DNA of 64,000 nt, from NCBI GenBank assembly GCA_044432645.1, contig JAWXUM010000004.1:1-64000 (forward strand). The letters run 5' to 3'. Below, piece after piece: positions 7,913 to 17,443 of this stretch (position 1 is its first letter; each line of letters begins with the position of its first letter). The notes beneath the pieces were generated by a model. That model did no database searches, was not told the origin of the DNA, and was given only the letters and a program-made list of their open reading frames with translations. The position numbers were made by a program, and so were the translations under genes. Source of the stretch: SIG603 sp044432645. Lineage in GTDB: Bacteria; Bacillota; Clostridia; Oscillospirales; Acutalibacteraceae.

Positions 7913-8671
7913 ATGGCTAATACTATTCTTCGTGCTGAAAATTTAAATTTACATTATGGCGATTTTCATGCACTTAAAAATGTTAATATGGATATTACAG
8001 AAAAAGAAATCACAGCTTTTATAGGACCATCTGGTTGTGGTAAATCTACTTTTCTAAAAACAATAAACAGAATGAACGATTTAATCCCAAGCGTTAAAAT
8101 TGACGGTAAAATAACTTTTAATGGTAAAGATATTTACGCTAAAGATGTTGATGTTACAACTTTGAGAAAAGAAATTGGCATGGTTTTCCAAAAGCCAAAT
8201 CCATTTCCAATGAGTGTTTATGACAATATTGCTTATGGACCAAGACTTCACGCTAAACATAGTCGTGCTGAGCTTGACGAGATTGTAGAAACCTCTTTAA
8301 AAGGAGCAGCCCTTTGGGACGAAGTAAAAGACAGACTTAAAAAATCTGCATTGGGACTTTCAGGTGGACAACAACAACGTCTATGTATTGCTAGAGCGTT
8401 AGCAGTTGAACCAGAAATTTTATTAATGGATGAGCCAACATCAGCTTTAGACCCAATTTCAACTTCAAAAATTGAGGATTTAGCACTTGAACTTAAAGAA
8501 AAATACACAATTGTTATCGTTACACATAATATGCAACAAGCAGCACGTATTTCAGACAAAACTGCATTCTTTTTGCTAGGCGAAGTAATGGAAATGAATG
8601 ATACAAGTGAGCTGTTCGCAAGCCCAAAAAATTTCAAAACAGAAGAATATATTACTGGCCGTTTCGGTTAA
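7913..8671 (+). CDS. pstB: Phosphate ABC transporter ATPase PstB
   Basis: This 252-aa ATPase drives phosphate uptake. Walker A is GPSGCGKST (residues 38-46), the Q-loop is in MVFQKPNPFPMS, the signature is LSGGQQQR, Walker B is ILLMDEPTSALD and the switch histidine is in VTHNMQQ. The FQKPNPFP stretch is characteristic of PstB within the ABC family. I placed the start at the ATG at 7913 with AGAGG upstream; an in-frame extension back into pstA lacks a ribosome site. The gene is followed after 14 bp by phoU. Confidence 0.96.
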   Translation: MANTILRAENLNLHYGDFHALKNVNMDITEKEITAFIGPSGCGKSTFLKTINRMNDLIPSVKIDGKITFNGKDIYAKDVDVTTLRKEIGMVFQKPNPFPMSVYDNIAYGPRLHAKHSRAELDEIVETSLKGAALWDEVKDRLKKSALGLSGGQQQRLCIARALAVEPEILLMDEPTSALDPISTSKIEDLALELKEKYTIVIVTHNMQQAARISDKTAFFLLGEVMEMNDTSELFASPKNFKTEEYITGRFG

Positions 8672-8685
8672 TAGGAGAAATTACG

Positions 8686-9324
8686 ATGAGAGAAAAATTT
8701 GCAGCACAACTAAAAGAATTACACGACAGCTTAACTCAAATGGCTGGACTTTGTGAAGAGTCGATTAATCTAGCTATGAAAGCGTTCATAGATGGTGTTT
8801 TGGAAGACGCAGAAAAAGCAATGGAGCTTGAAAAAGAAATAGATATGAAAGAAAGAGATATAGAAACTCTTTGTTACAGTCTTCTTTTAAAACAACAACC
8901 TGTTGCTTCTGACTTAAGAATAGTTTCATCAGCCCTTAAAATGATTACCGACCTTGAAAGAATAGGCGACCAAGCAGAAGATATTGCTGACCTTGTTGCT
9001 CATACATCTATCAGAATTACATCTCCTCACATCAAACAAATGGCAGTAGAAGCTTCGAAAATGGTTTCAGACGCAGTTGCTTCATTCGTTAATAACGATT
9101 TAGAGGGTGCAAGAAAAGTAATAAGCCACGATGATGTTATAGATAATTTGTTTAATGTTGCAAAAAGTGAAATAGTAGAACAAATTAAAACTGCAAATGA
9201 AAATGCAGAAGAAGTAGCAGATTTGCTTATTATAATTAAGTATCTAGAAAGAATTGGAGACCACGCAACAAATGTAGCAGAGTGGGTAGTATTCTCGGTT
9301 ACTGGTGAGTATAAAGCGTTATAA
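8686..9324 (+). CDS. phoU: Phosphate signalling protein PhoU
   Basis: The 212-aa cytoplasmic, all-helical protein has the two three-helix-bundle metal-binding signatures of the family, DLERIGDQAEDIADL in the first half and YLERIGDHATNVAEW near the C terminus. PhoU links the Pst transporter to the phosphate sensor kinase and limits phosphate uptake. It is the last gene of the pst operon and is followed by a strong terminator. GGAG lies eight bases before the ATG. Confidence 0.95.
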   Translation: MREKFAAQLKELHDSLTQMAGLCEESINLAMKAFIDGVLEDAEKAMELEKEIDMKERDIETLCYSLLLKQQPVASDLRIVSSALKMITDLERIGDQAEDIADLVAHTSIRITSPHIKQMAVEASKMVSDAVASFVNNDLEGARKVISHDDVIDNLFNVAKSEIVEQIKTANENAEEVADLLIIIKYLERIGDHATNVAEWVVFSVTGEYKAL

Positions 9325-9358
9325 TTAAAAGTAGTAGCTAAAAGTTAACCAATTACAC

Positions 9359-9397
9359 AAAAGCAAGTTGTTATGAAATCGACAACTTGCTTTTCTT
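9359..9397 (+). terminator. Terminator of the pst operon
   Basis: A 13-bp stem AAAAGCAAGTTGT/ACAACTTGCTTTT (9359-9371 with 9382-9394) is followed by a T-rich tract, 35 bp after the phoU stop codon. Confidence 0.85.
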
Positions 9398-9487
9398 TAC
9401 GCAGATTAAATTGTAGTACTTTATTAATACTAAACATTATAACCCTCCATTGACATAATGTATTAACAAGATAGTAGGGGAAAAATT

Positions 9488-9513
9488 AAAACCACGTAAA
9501 AATACGTGGTTTT
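9488..9513 (-). terminator. Terminator of the membrane-protein gene at 9532-10266
   Basis: A perfect 11-bp stem AAAACCACGTA/TACGTGGTTTT with a four-base loop lies just past the stop codon on the minus strand, followed there by TTTTAATTTTT. Confidence 0.85.
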
Positions 9514-9531
9514 AAAGTTTACAGATAGTTA

Positions 9532-10266
9532 TTAGCCTAAGAAACTGAATAAATCAAAACCTGTAGGCATTGGAATTGTAAACATGAAAATTGTTGCAAT
9601 CAATATGCTTACTACTGCAATAGCAAGTAGAATATATTTGTTTTTAGTTGATTTAATTGTGCTTACTATACCAAGAAGGAATAAAGCTATGCTGAAAATA
9701 ACTGTTACTAAACCGAATTTATCACCGTTAGAGTTATCTTCTTTACCTTGTTCTAAAGTATCAGCAGATTCTGTCAATAGTTCGTTAGCATATGTAAAGT
9801 AAGAGTCAACGAAGTCTTCGTCGTTAAATGGTGAGTTAACTGCTTCTTCGTAATTAGTCCATTCATCAATAACAGTAACATAATCATCAGTTTCTTCAAA
9901 CTCCCAAGCTATTTGAGCCGCATAATCTTCTGATAGATTTTCGTTTAATTTCCAATAAAGTTTTTCAGCAACTGTAGCTGCTGTTTCGTCATCTCCAGTA
10001 TTGATAGCGTTGATAAAGTCGAATTGTAAATCTGCAATGTCGTTCCAAACTAGCATGTCTTGCATTAAAGACTGCATACCAGCGTTGTATTCGCTGTTGC
10101 CTTCAGAAGCTAAATTGTTAGAAAGTGTATAGTTTGTAGATTGATTACCACTGTGAAGAGAGCCAACCCAAGTTGCCCAAGCTGTTAAAAGTGCAGTGAT
10201 ACCTAAAAGTATAACAACTGCAATTTCTATATACTTTTCAAAGTTTTTGTTTTTTAATTTTGTCAT
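9532..10266 (-). CDS. Uncharacterised membrane protein with three predicted membrane segments
   Basis: I do not recognise this 244-aa protein. It has a lysine-rich N terminus, one hydrophobic segment at about residues 14-34, then a hydrophilic acidic region of about 145 residues rich in Asn, Glu and Asp. Two adjacent hydrophobic segments follow at about 184-205 and 210-233, ending in a short Phe/Gly/Pro tail. The central region looks helical (for example EDYAAQIAWEFEETDDYVTV) and would lie on one side of the membrane. It is a single-gene unit on the minus strand between the pst operon and a kinase-like gene, with its own terminator, so location gives no firm functional clue. AAGGGGT precedes the ATG. 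Confidence 0.7.
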   Translation of the reverse strand: MTKLKNKNFEKYIEIAVVILLGITALLTAWATWVGSLHSGNQSTNYTLSNNLASEGNSEYNAGMQSLMQDMLVWNDIADLQFDFINAINTGDDETAATVAEKLYWKLNENLSEDYAAQIAWEFEETDDYVTVIDEWTNYEEAVNSPFNDEDFVDSYFTYANELLTESADTLEQGKEDNSNGDKFGLVTVIFSIALFLLGIVSTIKSTKNKYILLAIAVVSILIATIFMFTIPMPTGFDLFSFLG

Positions 10267-10398
10267 AATTACCCCTTAAATGATTGTAAATTATACATAT
10301 AAAATATGTACTAATATATTATATCATTTTATATATAACAATAAAACTGTCCATATGGCTAGTTTTTAAATGTTTATATATGCTTAAAAAAGGGTAAA

Positions 10399-10430
10399 AG
10401 AACAGCGTCCTTGTTAAAGGACGCTGTTCT
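10399..10430 (-). terminator. Terminator of the cytidylate kinase-like gene
   Basis: A 14-bp stem AGAACAGCGTCCTT/AAGGACGCTGTTCT lies 35 bp downstream of the minus-strand gene and is followed on that strand by TTTTACCCTTTTTT. Confidence 0.85.
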
Positions 10431-10465
10431 AAAAGGAAATGAAAAAGAAAAACTCGTAATCAAAT

Positions 10466-11071
10466 TTAATGTTGAACAGAAGAAACCACAATGTTAGCTA
10501 TCTGTTCAACTGAAAAAGTGGAAGTGTTTATGACCAAATCATAATTTGACATATCGTCCCAATTTTCGTTGCAATAAAAGTTGTAATAATTTGCACGTCT
10601 TTTATCCATTTTTGTAATATAATCAAATGCTTTATCGCTAGTACAAAGACCTCTTTGGACTGCGATTTTCATTCTATCTTCTTTTTTAGCATAAATAAAA
10701 ATTTTTAATATATTAGAACGGTCTTTCAAAATGTAATTGCCACAACGGCCAAGAATTATACAAGGTCCTTCGTCGGCTCGTTTGTTTATTATTTTATTTT
10801 GTGCTATAAATAGTTTGTCATTAACAGGTGTATCAATCGGTAAACCAGTACCACTAAAAGAGAACTGACCCATAACCATAGAATATAAAAAGCTATCGGT
10901 TGCTATTTCATCAGCTTTAGCAAAATACTCTTCACTAACACCACTTTCTTTGGCGGCTAATGTAATTAATTCTTTATCTAGATATTCAATATTTAATTTA
11001 TCAGAGAGCAAACGACACAACGCTTCACCACCACTGCAAGCCTGTCGTGAAATAGTTATAATCGGCAACAT
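10466..11071 (-). CDS. Cytidylate kinase-like family protein
   Basis: This 201-aa P-loop NTPase is of the cytidylate-kinase-like group found in many Clostridia beside genuine Cmk. The N terminus LPIITISRQACSGGEALC carries a shortened, atypical P-loop (RQACSGGE) typical of the group. The internal stretch IILGRCGNYIL is also characteristic. Substrate is not established for the family. The ATG at 11071 has AAAGGAG at good distance; an in-frame extension of 28 codons upstream lacks a ribosome site and reads through the ribosome site itself. It is transcribed divergently from the two-component system. Confidence 0.8.
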   Translation of the reverse strand: MLPIITISRQACSGGEALCRLLSDKLNIEYLDKELITLAAKESGVSEEYFAKADEIATDSFLYSMVMGQFSFSGTGLPIDTPVNDKLFIAQNKIINKRADEGPCIILGRCGNYILKDRSNILKIFIYAKKEDRMKIAVQRGLCTSDKAFDYITKMDKRRANYYNFYCNENWDDMSNYDLVINTSTFSVEQIANIVVSSVQH

Positions 11072-11253
11072 GAAACCCTCTCCTTTGGTAAAATGTAATA
11101 AAAAATTATACATTTGAGAAAAAATATTATCTAATCTATTGCTGTTATTGTACAATGTTTTATTAGTTAAGTCAAGCGTTTATAATATTTTTATAAAAAA
11201 TGATAGTTTTTAGTGAAAATATTGTATAATTTGCATATATATTGGAAAGGTGC

Positions 11254-11282
11254 TTGATTTTTTGCACGAAAATCTATAGAAT
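11254..11282 (+). promoter_or_regulatory. Candidate promoter of the two-component operon
   Basis: TTGATT (11254-11259) and TAGAAT (11277-11282) are 17 bp apart, ending 35 bp before the response-regulator start. A TATAAT at 11225-11230 lacks a good -35. Confidence 0.45.
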
Positions 11283-11317
11283 ATATATTGTAAACTAATG
11301 ATGAAAGGGTGTTTATT

Positions 11318-11992
11318 GTGTATAATATTTTAATTGTAGATGACGAGGCGAAAATAAGATTATTAATTAGAAAATATGCTGAATTTGAAGGACATGTAGT
11401 GACTGAGGCTTCTAACGGAATGGAAGCTGTGGAAATATTTAGAAAATACCCTAAAAAATTCAATATAGTTGTTATGGATGTCATGATGCCAGAGCTCGAT
11501 GGGTTTTCAGCGGCCAGCGAGATAAGAAAAATTTCGAATATACCAATTGTAATTTTGTCTGCTCGTGGTGAGGAGTATGACCGAATTCATGGCTTTGAAC
11601 TAGGTATCGACGATTATGTGGTTAAACCTTTCTCGCCTAAAGAATTAATGATGAGAATTAGCGCTATAATGTTTAGGCTTAATAAAACCGAAACTGAACA
11701 TGAAACTGTTAGTTTTGAAGGTTTGTCTATTGATTTTACTGGAAGAATTGTTATAGTAGACGAAAAAAGGCTGGAGTTATCTCCTAAAGAATACGAACTT
11801 TTATTTTACATGGTGAAAAATAAAGGGATCGCCTTATCAAGAGAAAAATTAATTACAAATGTTTGGGGATATGATTTTTATGGCGATGACAGAACTCTGG
11901 ATACACATATCAAACTTTTAAGAAAAAGCTTAGGCGTTTATAGCAAATTTATCGTTACACTTAGGGGAGTAGGTTATCGTTTTGAAAATTAA
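11318..11992 (+). CDS. OmpR/PhoB-family response regulator
   Basis: This 224-aa DNA-binding regulator has an N-terminal receiver domain with acidic pocket DD at residues 8-9, phospho-acceptor D54 in VVMDVMMP and the conserved lysine in VVKPFSP. The C-terminal winged helix-turn-helix carries the recognition region REKLITNVWGYDF and DDRTLDTHIKLLRKSL. The start is the GTG at 11318, seven bases after AAAGGGT; a GTG three codons earlier lies on top of the ribosome site. It overlaps the kinase gene by 11 bp. The position near pst makes a PhoP-like role possible, but phoU is 2 kb away with unrelated genes between, so the signal is unknown. Confidence 0.92.
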   Translation: MYNILIVDDEAKIRLLIRKYAEFEGHVVTEASNGMEAVEIFRKYPKKFNIVVMDVMMPELDGFSAASEIRKISNIPIVILSARGEEYDRIHGFELGIDDYVVKPFSPKELMMRISAIMFRLNKTETEHETVSFEGLSIDFTGRIVIVDEKRLELSPKEYELLFYMVKNKGIALSREKLITNVWGYDFYGDDRTLDTHIKLLRKSLGVYSKFIVTLRGVGYRFEN

Positions 11993-13388
11993 AAAAGTTG
12001 GCATTAGGACACAAATTTTTTTAGGTTTTTCCGCTTTTACACTAATAATAGTTTGTTTGTTGTGGGTTTTTCAAATAGGTTTTTTGAATAATTTTTATAG
12101 AGCAATAAAATATAACGAAGTTAAAACCAACGCAAATTTAATTATAGAAAATTTGGAAAGTGACAATTTAGTAACTATTTTGCAAGATATAGCGATTAAT
12201 GACGGTTCTGATATACTTATAACAAATTCAGAAGGTTATTTCATGGTGAATGTATCGAACAAGTATACTAATTCGTTTCAAACTTTAACTTCAGCAACAG
12301 CTAAAGAAATTTTTGAACAAACTAAATTTTATGACGGCGAATACATACAGTGGAATTTTAATTATTCTTATACAGAAGAAGAGGAATTGTTATATTTGAG
12401 AATAGCAACAACGAGCGACGGAGAAGAAAGACTAATTATTTTAAACACAACTGTAACTCCGGTTAGTTCTACTGTTGAAACATTAAAAGTGCAACTTATT
12501 TTTATAAGTTTTTCAATGCTTATTCTTTCAACAATTTTAGCTATGTTATTATCTTTTAAGATTTCAAAACCTATAACACAAATTAACGAAACTGCAAAGC
12601 TTTTAGCTAGTGGCGACTATGATATAGAATTTAAACTAAAAGGCAGTAAAGAAGTGGTAGAACTTTCTGAAACACTTAATTACGCCAGCGTAGAGCTGTC
12701 GAAAGTTGAGAGTTTAAGAAGAGAGTTAATAGCAAATGTTTCTCACGATTTACGCACACCACTTACAATGATTTCTGGTTATGGTGAGGTTATGAGGGAT
12801 ATTCCAGGAGAAAATTCACCTGAAAATATTCAAATTATCATAGACGAAGCTGAAAGACTAAAAAATCTAGTTAACGATTTATTAGACATTTCTAAACTAG
12901 AAGCTGGTCAAATAAAGCTAGAATTGGCTGAAACAAATATCACACAAGTAATTTTAAATATACTTTCTAGGTATGATAAATTAGTAGATTACAATTTTGA
13001 CTTTTATTATGGCGATGATGTTTACGTAATGGGCGATGAAATAAAATTGTCGCAAGTTGTGTATAATTTGGTTAACAATGCAATAAATTACACCGGACAG
13101 GACAAAAAAGTTATACTAAAACAAATTGTCGAAGATGATTACGTTAAAATCGAAGTAATTGACACAGGCGATGGAATAGAAGAAGATAAAATTCAAGATA
13201 TTTGGGAACGCTACTACAAAGGTGAGAAATCTCACAAAATGGCACAAGTTGGTACAGGTTTAGGCTTGTCAATTGTAAAAAACATTGTAGATTTACATCA
13301 AGGTCAATACGGAGCAGAAAGCGTGCTAGGTCAAGGAAGTTCGTTTTGGTTTAAAATACCAATTTATAATGATGATGAATTGAATTAA
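11982..13388 (+). CDS. Membrane sensor histidine kinase
   Basis: This 468-aa kinase is the partner of the regulator just upstream. It has a membrane segment at about 13-34, an extracytoplasmic sensor region at about 35-165, a second membrane segment at about 168-190 and a HAMP linker at about 191-245. The dimerisation domain has phospho-acceptor H255 in SHDLRTPL. The ATPase domain shows the N box (YNLVNNAINYT), G1 (DTGDGI), F box (IWERYYKG) and G2 (GTGLGLSI). The start is a TTG inside the end of the regulator gene, a common arrangement for coupled pairs. A terminator follows 5 bp after the stop. Sensor ligand unknown. Confidence 0.92.
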   Translation: MKIKKVGIRTQIFLGFSAFTLIIVCLLWVFQIGFLNNFYRAIKYNEVKTNANLIIENLESDNLVTILQDIAINDGSDILITNSEGYFMVNVSNKYTNSFQTLTSATAKEIFEQTKFYDGEYIQWNFNYSYTEEEELLYLRIATTSDGEERLIILNTTVTPVSSTVETLKVQLIFISFSMLILSTILAMLLSFKISKPITQINETAKLLASGDYDIEFKLKGSKEVVELSETLNYASVELSKVESLRRELIANVSHDLRTPLTMISGYGEVMRDIPGENSPENIQIIIDEAERLKNLVNDLLDISKLEAGQIKLELAETNITQVILNILSRYDKLVDYNFDFYYGDDVYVMGDEIKLSQVVYNLVNNAINYTGQDKKVILKQIVEDDYVKIEVIDTGDGIEEDKIQDIWERYYKGEKSHKMAQVGTGLGLSIVKNIVDLHQGQYGAESVLGQGSSFWFKIPIYNDDELN

Positions 13389-13392
13389 ACAT

Positions 13393-13428
13393 AAAAATCG
13401 GAATTGATAAAACTCAATTCCGATTTTT
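13393..13428. terminator. Bidirectional terminator between kinase and fbp
   Basis: An approximately 15-bp stem AAAAATCGGAATTGA facing TCAATTCCGATTTTT has T runs on both strands. It lies between the converging ends of the kinase (13388) and fbp (13431). Confidence 0.85.
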
Positions 13429-13430
13429 AA

Positions 13431-15383
13431 TCAGTGAAAACTTTTTGGAACAATTGTACCGTCACGGTAAGCTTTGAGAAGTTCTTCTAAATCTTCAATT
13501 CTTTCTTTTAGCATAGCGCCGTTGTCAGTGTCGCCTACAGAAAGTCTGCTAGGCATTTTTTTAATCATAACAGTTTGCGAAACGATATCTCGTTCGTTGT
13601 TTATAGCATCTTCAGTGCTAGTAAAAGGCTCATGTGCTACTAAAATTAAGCCGTATGAATTGAAAATTAAAGTATAACCAGCAATTCCAGTAACTTTTTG
13701 GTACGCTTTAGCAAAACCACCATCAATTACCAAAACTTTACCACCACATTTAACGGGGCTTTCGCCTTTAGTTTGCAAAACTGGTACATGTCCATTAACT
13801 ATGTGCGAAGTATCTTCGTTTAAACCGAATTCGTTTAAAATAGCTGAAACTATTTTATCATTTTCTAACATGCTGTAATAAGGATTTTTAATTTCTTTAT
13901 GAGTTGATTTATCCTCTATAAAATACCTTTCAAAACTGGTCATTTTATCTTTTCCGTATAAAGGTGAGTGCTTATTACACCAAATCCACCACAAAATATC
14001 TTTACCGTTCTCACGTTCGTTTAAGTCCACAGCAAAGAAAGCTTTTCGTGCGTATCCATCAAGTACGTCATAAAAATCCTTGCCCTGATATTCTTTGCTA
14101 AAAAGTTTAACCTTTTCAAATTCACCATTTTCAGTCATTGGTACACAGCCGTGAAATAATAAATTTCCGTTATGAACTTTATAAAGACCACCTTTATTAA
14201 GAAGTATCAACATGTGCTGATGCAATTTTTCGCTATGCACAAAGGCAGATTTTAACCTTTTTACAATGTTGTACTCTTCATCACTTAGTTTGTAAGGGTC
14301 GTTTTTATCAACAGTAGGTAAATTTATATCTAGCAAATTATAAGTTTGATCACCAATTTTTACAGTGTTATTATCATAATCTATAAGGTGTAAAAAGTTT
14401 CTATCGTCCATTTCAAATTCTGGGTGAGATTTTATAAGCTGACCCTCAAGCTTGAATTGAATAACGGAAATAGCTTTATGAATTTTTTGGTTTAGTTCAA
14501 CTTCGGCTTTTGTACTTTCAGATTTAGCCTTAGTTGAAAATCTAGAACAATTGTCGTTTTCATAGGTTTCTATAGCGAAAGTGGCTAGAGGAAGCAAATT
14601 AATACCATATCCAACTTCTAAAGTGTCAAGGTTGCCGTATTTTGCGCAAATTCTAACAACGTTAGAAATACAAGAAGTTTGACCAGAAGCAGCTCCCATC
14701 CAAATTACATCATGGTTACCCCACTGAATGTCAAGCGAATGATAAGTGAGTAGTTCGTCCATAATGCGAGCAGCCCCAGGACCTCTGTCGTAAATATCGC
14801 CCAAAATATGCAAATGGTCAATAACTAGTTGCTGAATTAATTCACTAAGAGCAATAATAAAACTTTTAGCTTGACCAATTCTAATAACTGTTGTTACAAT
14901 TTCTTCGTAATAAGCTTCTTTGTCTAAAACTTCATATTTTTCAGTGATTAACTCTTCTATAATATAAGCAAAATCTTTTGGCAAAGCTTTTCTTACTTTT
15001 GAACGAGTATATTTTGAAGTAACCCTTTTGCATATTTCAATAAGCCTGTACAAAGTTATTTTGTACCAGGCGTCCATGTCGCTTTCAGTAGTTTTAATAA
15101 TGTCAATTTTTTCAGCTGGGTAATAAATCAGCGTAGCTAGTGCTTGTTTATCTTTCAAAGCTAAAGTATGTCCAAAAACTTCTTCAATTTTTCTAGCAAC
15201 GGAACCTGAACCGTTTTTTAGTACATGAGAAAAAGAGTCATATTCTCCGTGAATATCAGTAATAAAGTGTTCTGTACCTTTTGGAAGATTTATAACAGAT
15301 TGAAAATTTATAATTTCAGTAGCTGCTTTTTCAATAGTCGGATAAATTTCAGATAAAAGTTGCAATTTTTTAAAATTTTTCAT
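13431..15383 (-). CDS. fbp: Fructose-1,6-bisphosphatase, class III
   Basis: This 650-aa cytoplasmic gluconeogenic phosphatase is of the Firmicutes-specific class III type. It hydrolyses fructose 1,6-bisphosphate to fructose 6-phosphate. The metallophosphatase motifs are DIHGEYD (residues 43-49), GDIYDRGPG and WGNHDVIWMG. The C-terminal part has NGHVPV and VIDGGFAKAYQ. The length matches the family (about 640-660 aa). It is a single-gene unit on the minus strand, sharing a terminator with the kinase gene. Confidence 0.95.
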   Translation of the reverse strand: MKNFKKLQLLSEIYPTIEKAATEIINFQSVINLPKGTEHFITDIHGEYDSFSHVLKNGSGSVARKIEEVFGHTLALKDKQALATLIYYPAEKIDIIKTTESDMDAWYKITLYRLIEICKRVTSKYTRSKVRKALPKDFAYIIEELITEKYEVLDKEAYYEEIVTTVIRIGQAKSFIIALSELIQQLVIDHLHILGDIYDRGPGAARIMDELLTYHSLDIQWGNHDVIWMGAASGQTSCISNVVRICAKYGNLDTLEVGYGINLLPLATFAIETYENDNCSRFSTKAKSESTKAEVELNQKIHKAISVIQFKLEGQLIKSHPEFEMDDRNFLHLIDYDNNTVKIGDQTYNLLDINLPTVDKNDPYKLSDEEYNIVKRLKSAFVHSEKLHQHMLILLNKGGLYKVHNGNLLFHGCVPMTENGEFEKVKLFSKEYQGKDFYDVLDGYARKAFFAVDLNERENGKDILWWIWCNKHSPLYGKDKMTSFERYFIEDKSTHKEIKNPYYSMLENDKIVSAILNEFGLNEDTSHIVNGHVPVLQTKGESPVKCGGKVLVIDGGFAKAYQKVTGIAGYTLIFNSYGLILVAHEPFTSTEDAINNERDIVSQTVMIKKMPSRLSVGDTDNGAMLKERIEDLEELLKAYRDGTIVPKSFH

Positions 15384-15487
15384 TATAATTATCCTTTGTT
15401 TTAATTTATATTAAAATTTTAACATTCATGCTATATTTAGTCAATAAAAAACCAAAATATTTTGTTATAATAATTAACGTTTAACTA

Positions 15488-15516
15488 TTCACAAATGCGT
15501 AATAATATGATATAAT
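15488..15516 (+). promoter_or_regulatory. Sigma-A promoter of typA
   Basis: TTCACA (15488-15493) and TATAAT (15511-15516) are separated by 17 bp, about 73 bp before the typA start codon. It may drive the long run of closely spaced genes that follows. Confidence 0.65.
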
Positions 15517-15588
15517 ACTATGGTTAAGTTTAAAATAATATTAATATGTAAAAAAGTACGGTCTTTTTGAAAGGAAACGAAATTTATA

Positions 15589-17406
15589 ATGAGTATAAGA
15601 GAGAATTTAAGAAACGTAGCAATTATTGCTCACGTTGACCACGGTAAAACAACTTTAGTTGATGAACTTTTAAAACAAAGCAATATTTTTAGAAGTAATG
15701 AATCAGTTGCAGAAAGAGTTATGGACTCTGGTGATTTAGAAAAAGAACGTGGAATTACTATTTTATCAAAAAACACAGCTGTTATGTACGAAGGTACAAA
15801 AATCAATATAGTTGACACACCAGGACATGCTGACTTCGGTGGCGAAGTTGAGCGTATTTTGATGATGGTTGACGGCGTTGTTCTTTTAGTTGATGCTTTT
15901 GAGGGTTGTATGCCTCAAACAAGATTTGTTCTTAAAAAAGCATTAGGTCTAGGTAAAAAGCCTTTAGTAGTTGTTAATAAAGTAGACAGACCAGGTTCAA
16001 GACCCCACGAAGTTGTAGACGAAGTTTTAGATTTATTTATAGAACTAGGTGCTAACGACGAGCAACTAGAGTTCCCAGTTGTTTTTGCAAGTTCAAGAGA
16101 AGGCTATGCGATGAACGACCCAGACGACGAACCAGTTGATATGAAACCACTTTTTGATGCTATAATTAACGAAATTCCAGCACCAGAGGGTGAGCAAGAC
16201 GAACCAGTTCAAGTTCTATTTTCTAATATAGATTACGATAAATTTGTAGGTAGAATTGGTGTTGGTAGAGTTGAAAGAGGTACTTTAAAAGTTGGACAAC
16301 CTGTTGTGGTTTGTGGTGGCGATTATCCTCAAAAAAATGCAAGAATAGTAAAACTTTATCAATATGAAGGACTTAAAAAAGTTGAGTACGAAACAGCAAC
16401 AGTAGGCGATATTATCTGTGTAGCTGGTATTCAAGACCTTAACATAGGTCAAACAGCATGTTCACTAGACTGTGTTGAGCCACTTCCTTTTGTTAAAATC
16501 GACGAACCAACTGTTTCAATGTTATTTATTGTTAACAACTCACCTTTTGCTGGTAAAGAGGGTAAATATGTTACTTCTAGAAATATTCGTGACAGATTAT
16601 TTAAAGAAGTTGAAACAAATGTTGCTATGCGTGTAGAAGAAACAGATTCTGCTGACAGATTTAAAGTTTCAGGTAGAGGCGAACTTCATTTATCTATATT
16701 AATCGAGCAAATGAGAAGACAAGATTTCGAGTTCCAAGTTTCACGTCCAACAGTTATCTACAAAACTGGAGCAAATGGCGAAAAATTAGAGCCTATGGAA
16801 CTTGTTATGATTGAAGTACCTGACAGTTATGTTGGTGCTGTTATGGAAAAATTAGGTTCAAGAAAAGCTGAAATTAAAAACATGGGTACAAGAGATTCTG
16901 GTATCACACATTTAGAATTTAAAATTCCAGCACGAGGATTAATGGGATACCGTTCAGAATTTTTATCTGATACAAACGGTAATGGTATCATGAACCACGT
17001 GTTTGACGGTTTCGAGCCTTATAAAGGCGATATTATCGTTAGAAGCCAAGGTTCTTTGGTTGTTCACGAAACAGGCGAGTCAACAGCTTACGGCTTGTTC
17101 GCAGCACAAGAAAGAGGTAGAATGTTCATAGGTGCAGGTGTAGCTGTTTATGAAGGTATGGTTGTTGGCGCTAACCCTAAAAACGAAGACATAGTTGTTA
17201 ATGTTTGTAAAAAGAAACACGCAACTAACACACGTTCTTCAGGTTCCGACGATGCACTAAAACTAACACCACATGCTATTTTAAGCCTAGAGCAATCTTT
17301 AGAGTTTATAGCAGATGATGAGTTAGTTGAAGTAACACCTAAATCAATTAGAATGAGAAAAACAATTCTAGCAAAAGAACTTAGAATGAAAAAGGCAAGC
17401 AAATAA
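15589..17406 (+). CDS. typA: Ribosome-associated GTPase TypA/BipA
   Basis: This 605-aa translational GTPase acts in ribosome assembly and stress adaptation. The G domain has G1 AHVDHGKTT (residues 14-22), G3 DTPGHADFGGE and G4 NKVDR. EF-G-like domains and the BipA-specific C-terminal domain follow. Length and motif order match the family. AAAGGA precedes the ATG. It is the first gene of a plus-strand run of closely packed housekeeping genes up to leuS. Confidence 0.96.
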   Translation: MSIRENLRNVAIIAHVDHGKTTLVDELLKQSNIFRSNESVAERVMDSGDLEKERGITILSKNTAVMYEGTKINIVDTPGHADFGGEVERILMMVDGVVLLVDAFEGCMPQTRFVLKKALGLGKKPLVVVNKVDRPGSRPHEVVDEVLDLFIELGANDEQLEFPVVFASSREGYAMNDPDDEPVDMKPLFDAIINEIPAPEGEQDEPVQVLFSNIDYDKFVGRIGVGRVERGTLKVGQPVVVCGGDYPQKNARIVKLYQYEGLKKVEYETATVGDIICVAGIQDLNIGQTACSLDCVEPLPFVKIDEPTVSMLFIVNNSPFAGKEGKYVTSRNIRDRLFKEVETNVAMRVEETDSADRFKVSGRGELHLSILIEQMRRQDFEFQVSRPTVIYKTGANGEKLEPMELVMIEVPDSYVGAVMEKLGSRKAEIKNMGTRDSGITHLEFKIPARGLMGYRSEFLSDTNGNGIMNHVFDGFEPYKGDIIVRSQGSLVVHETGESTAYGLFAAQERGRMFIGAGVAVYEGMVVGANPKNEDIVVNVCKKKHATNTRSSGSDDALKLTPHAILSLEQSLEFIADDELVEVTPKSIRMRKTILAKELRMKKASK

Positions 17407-17443
17407 TATATGTAAATTAAAATCAAACAAAGGGAGGAAATGT

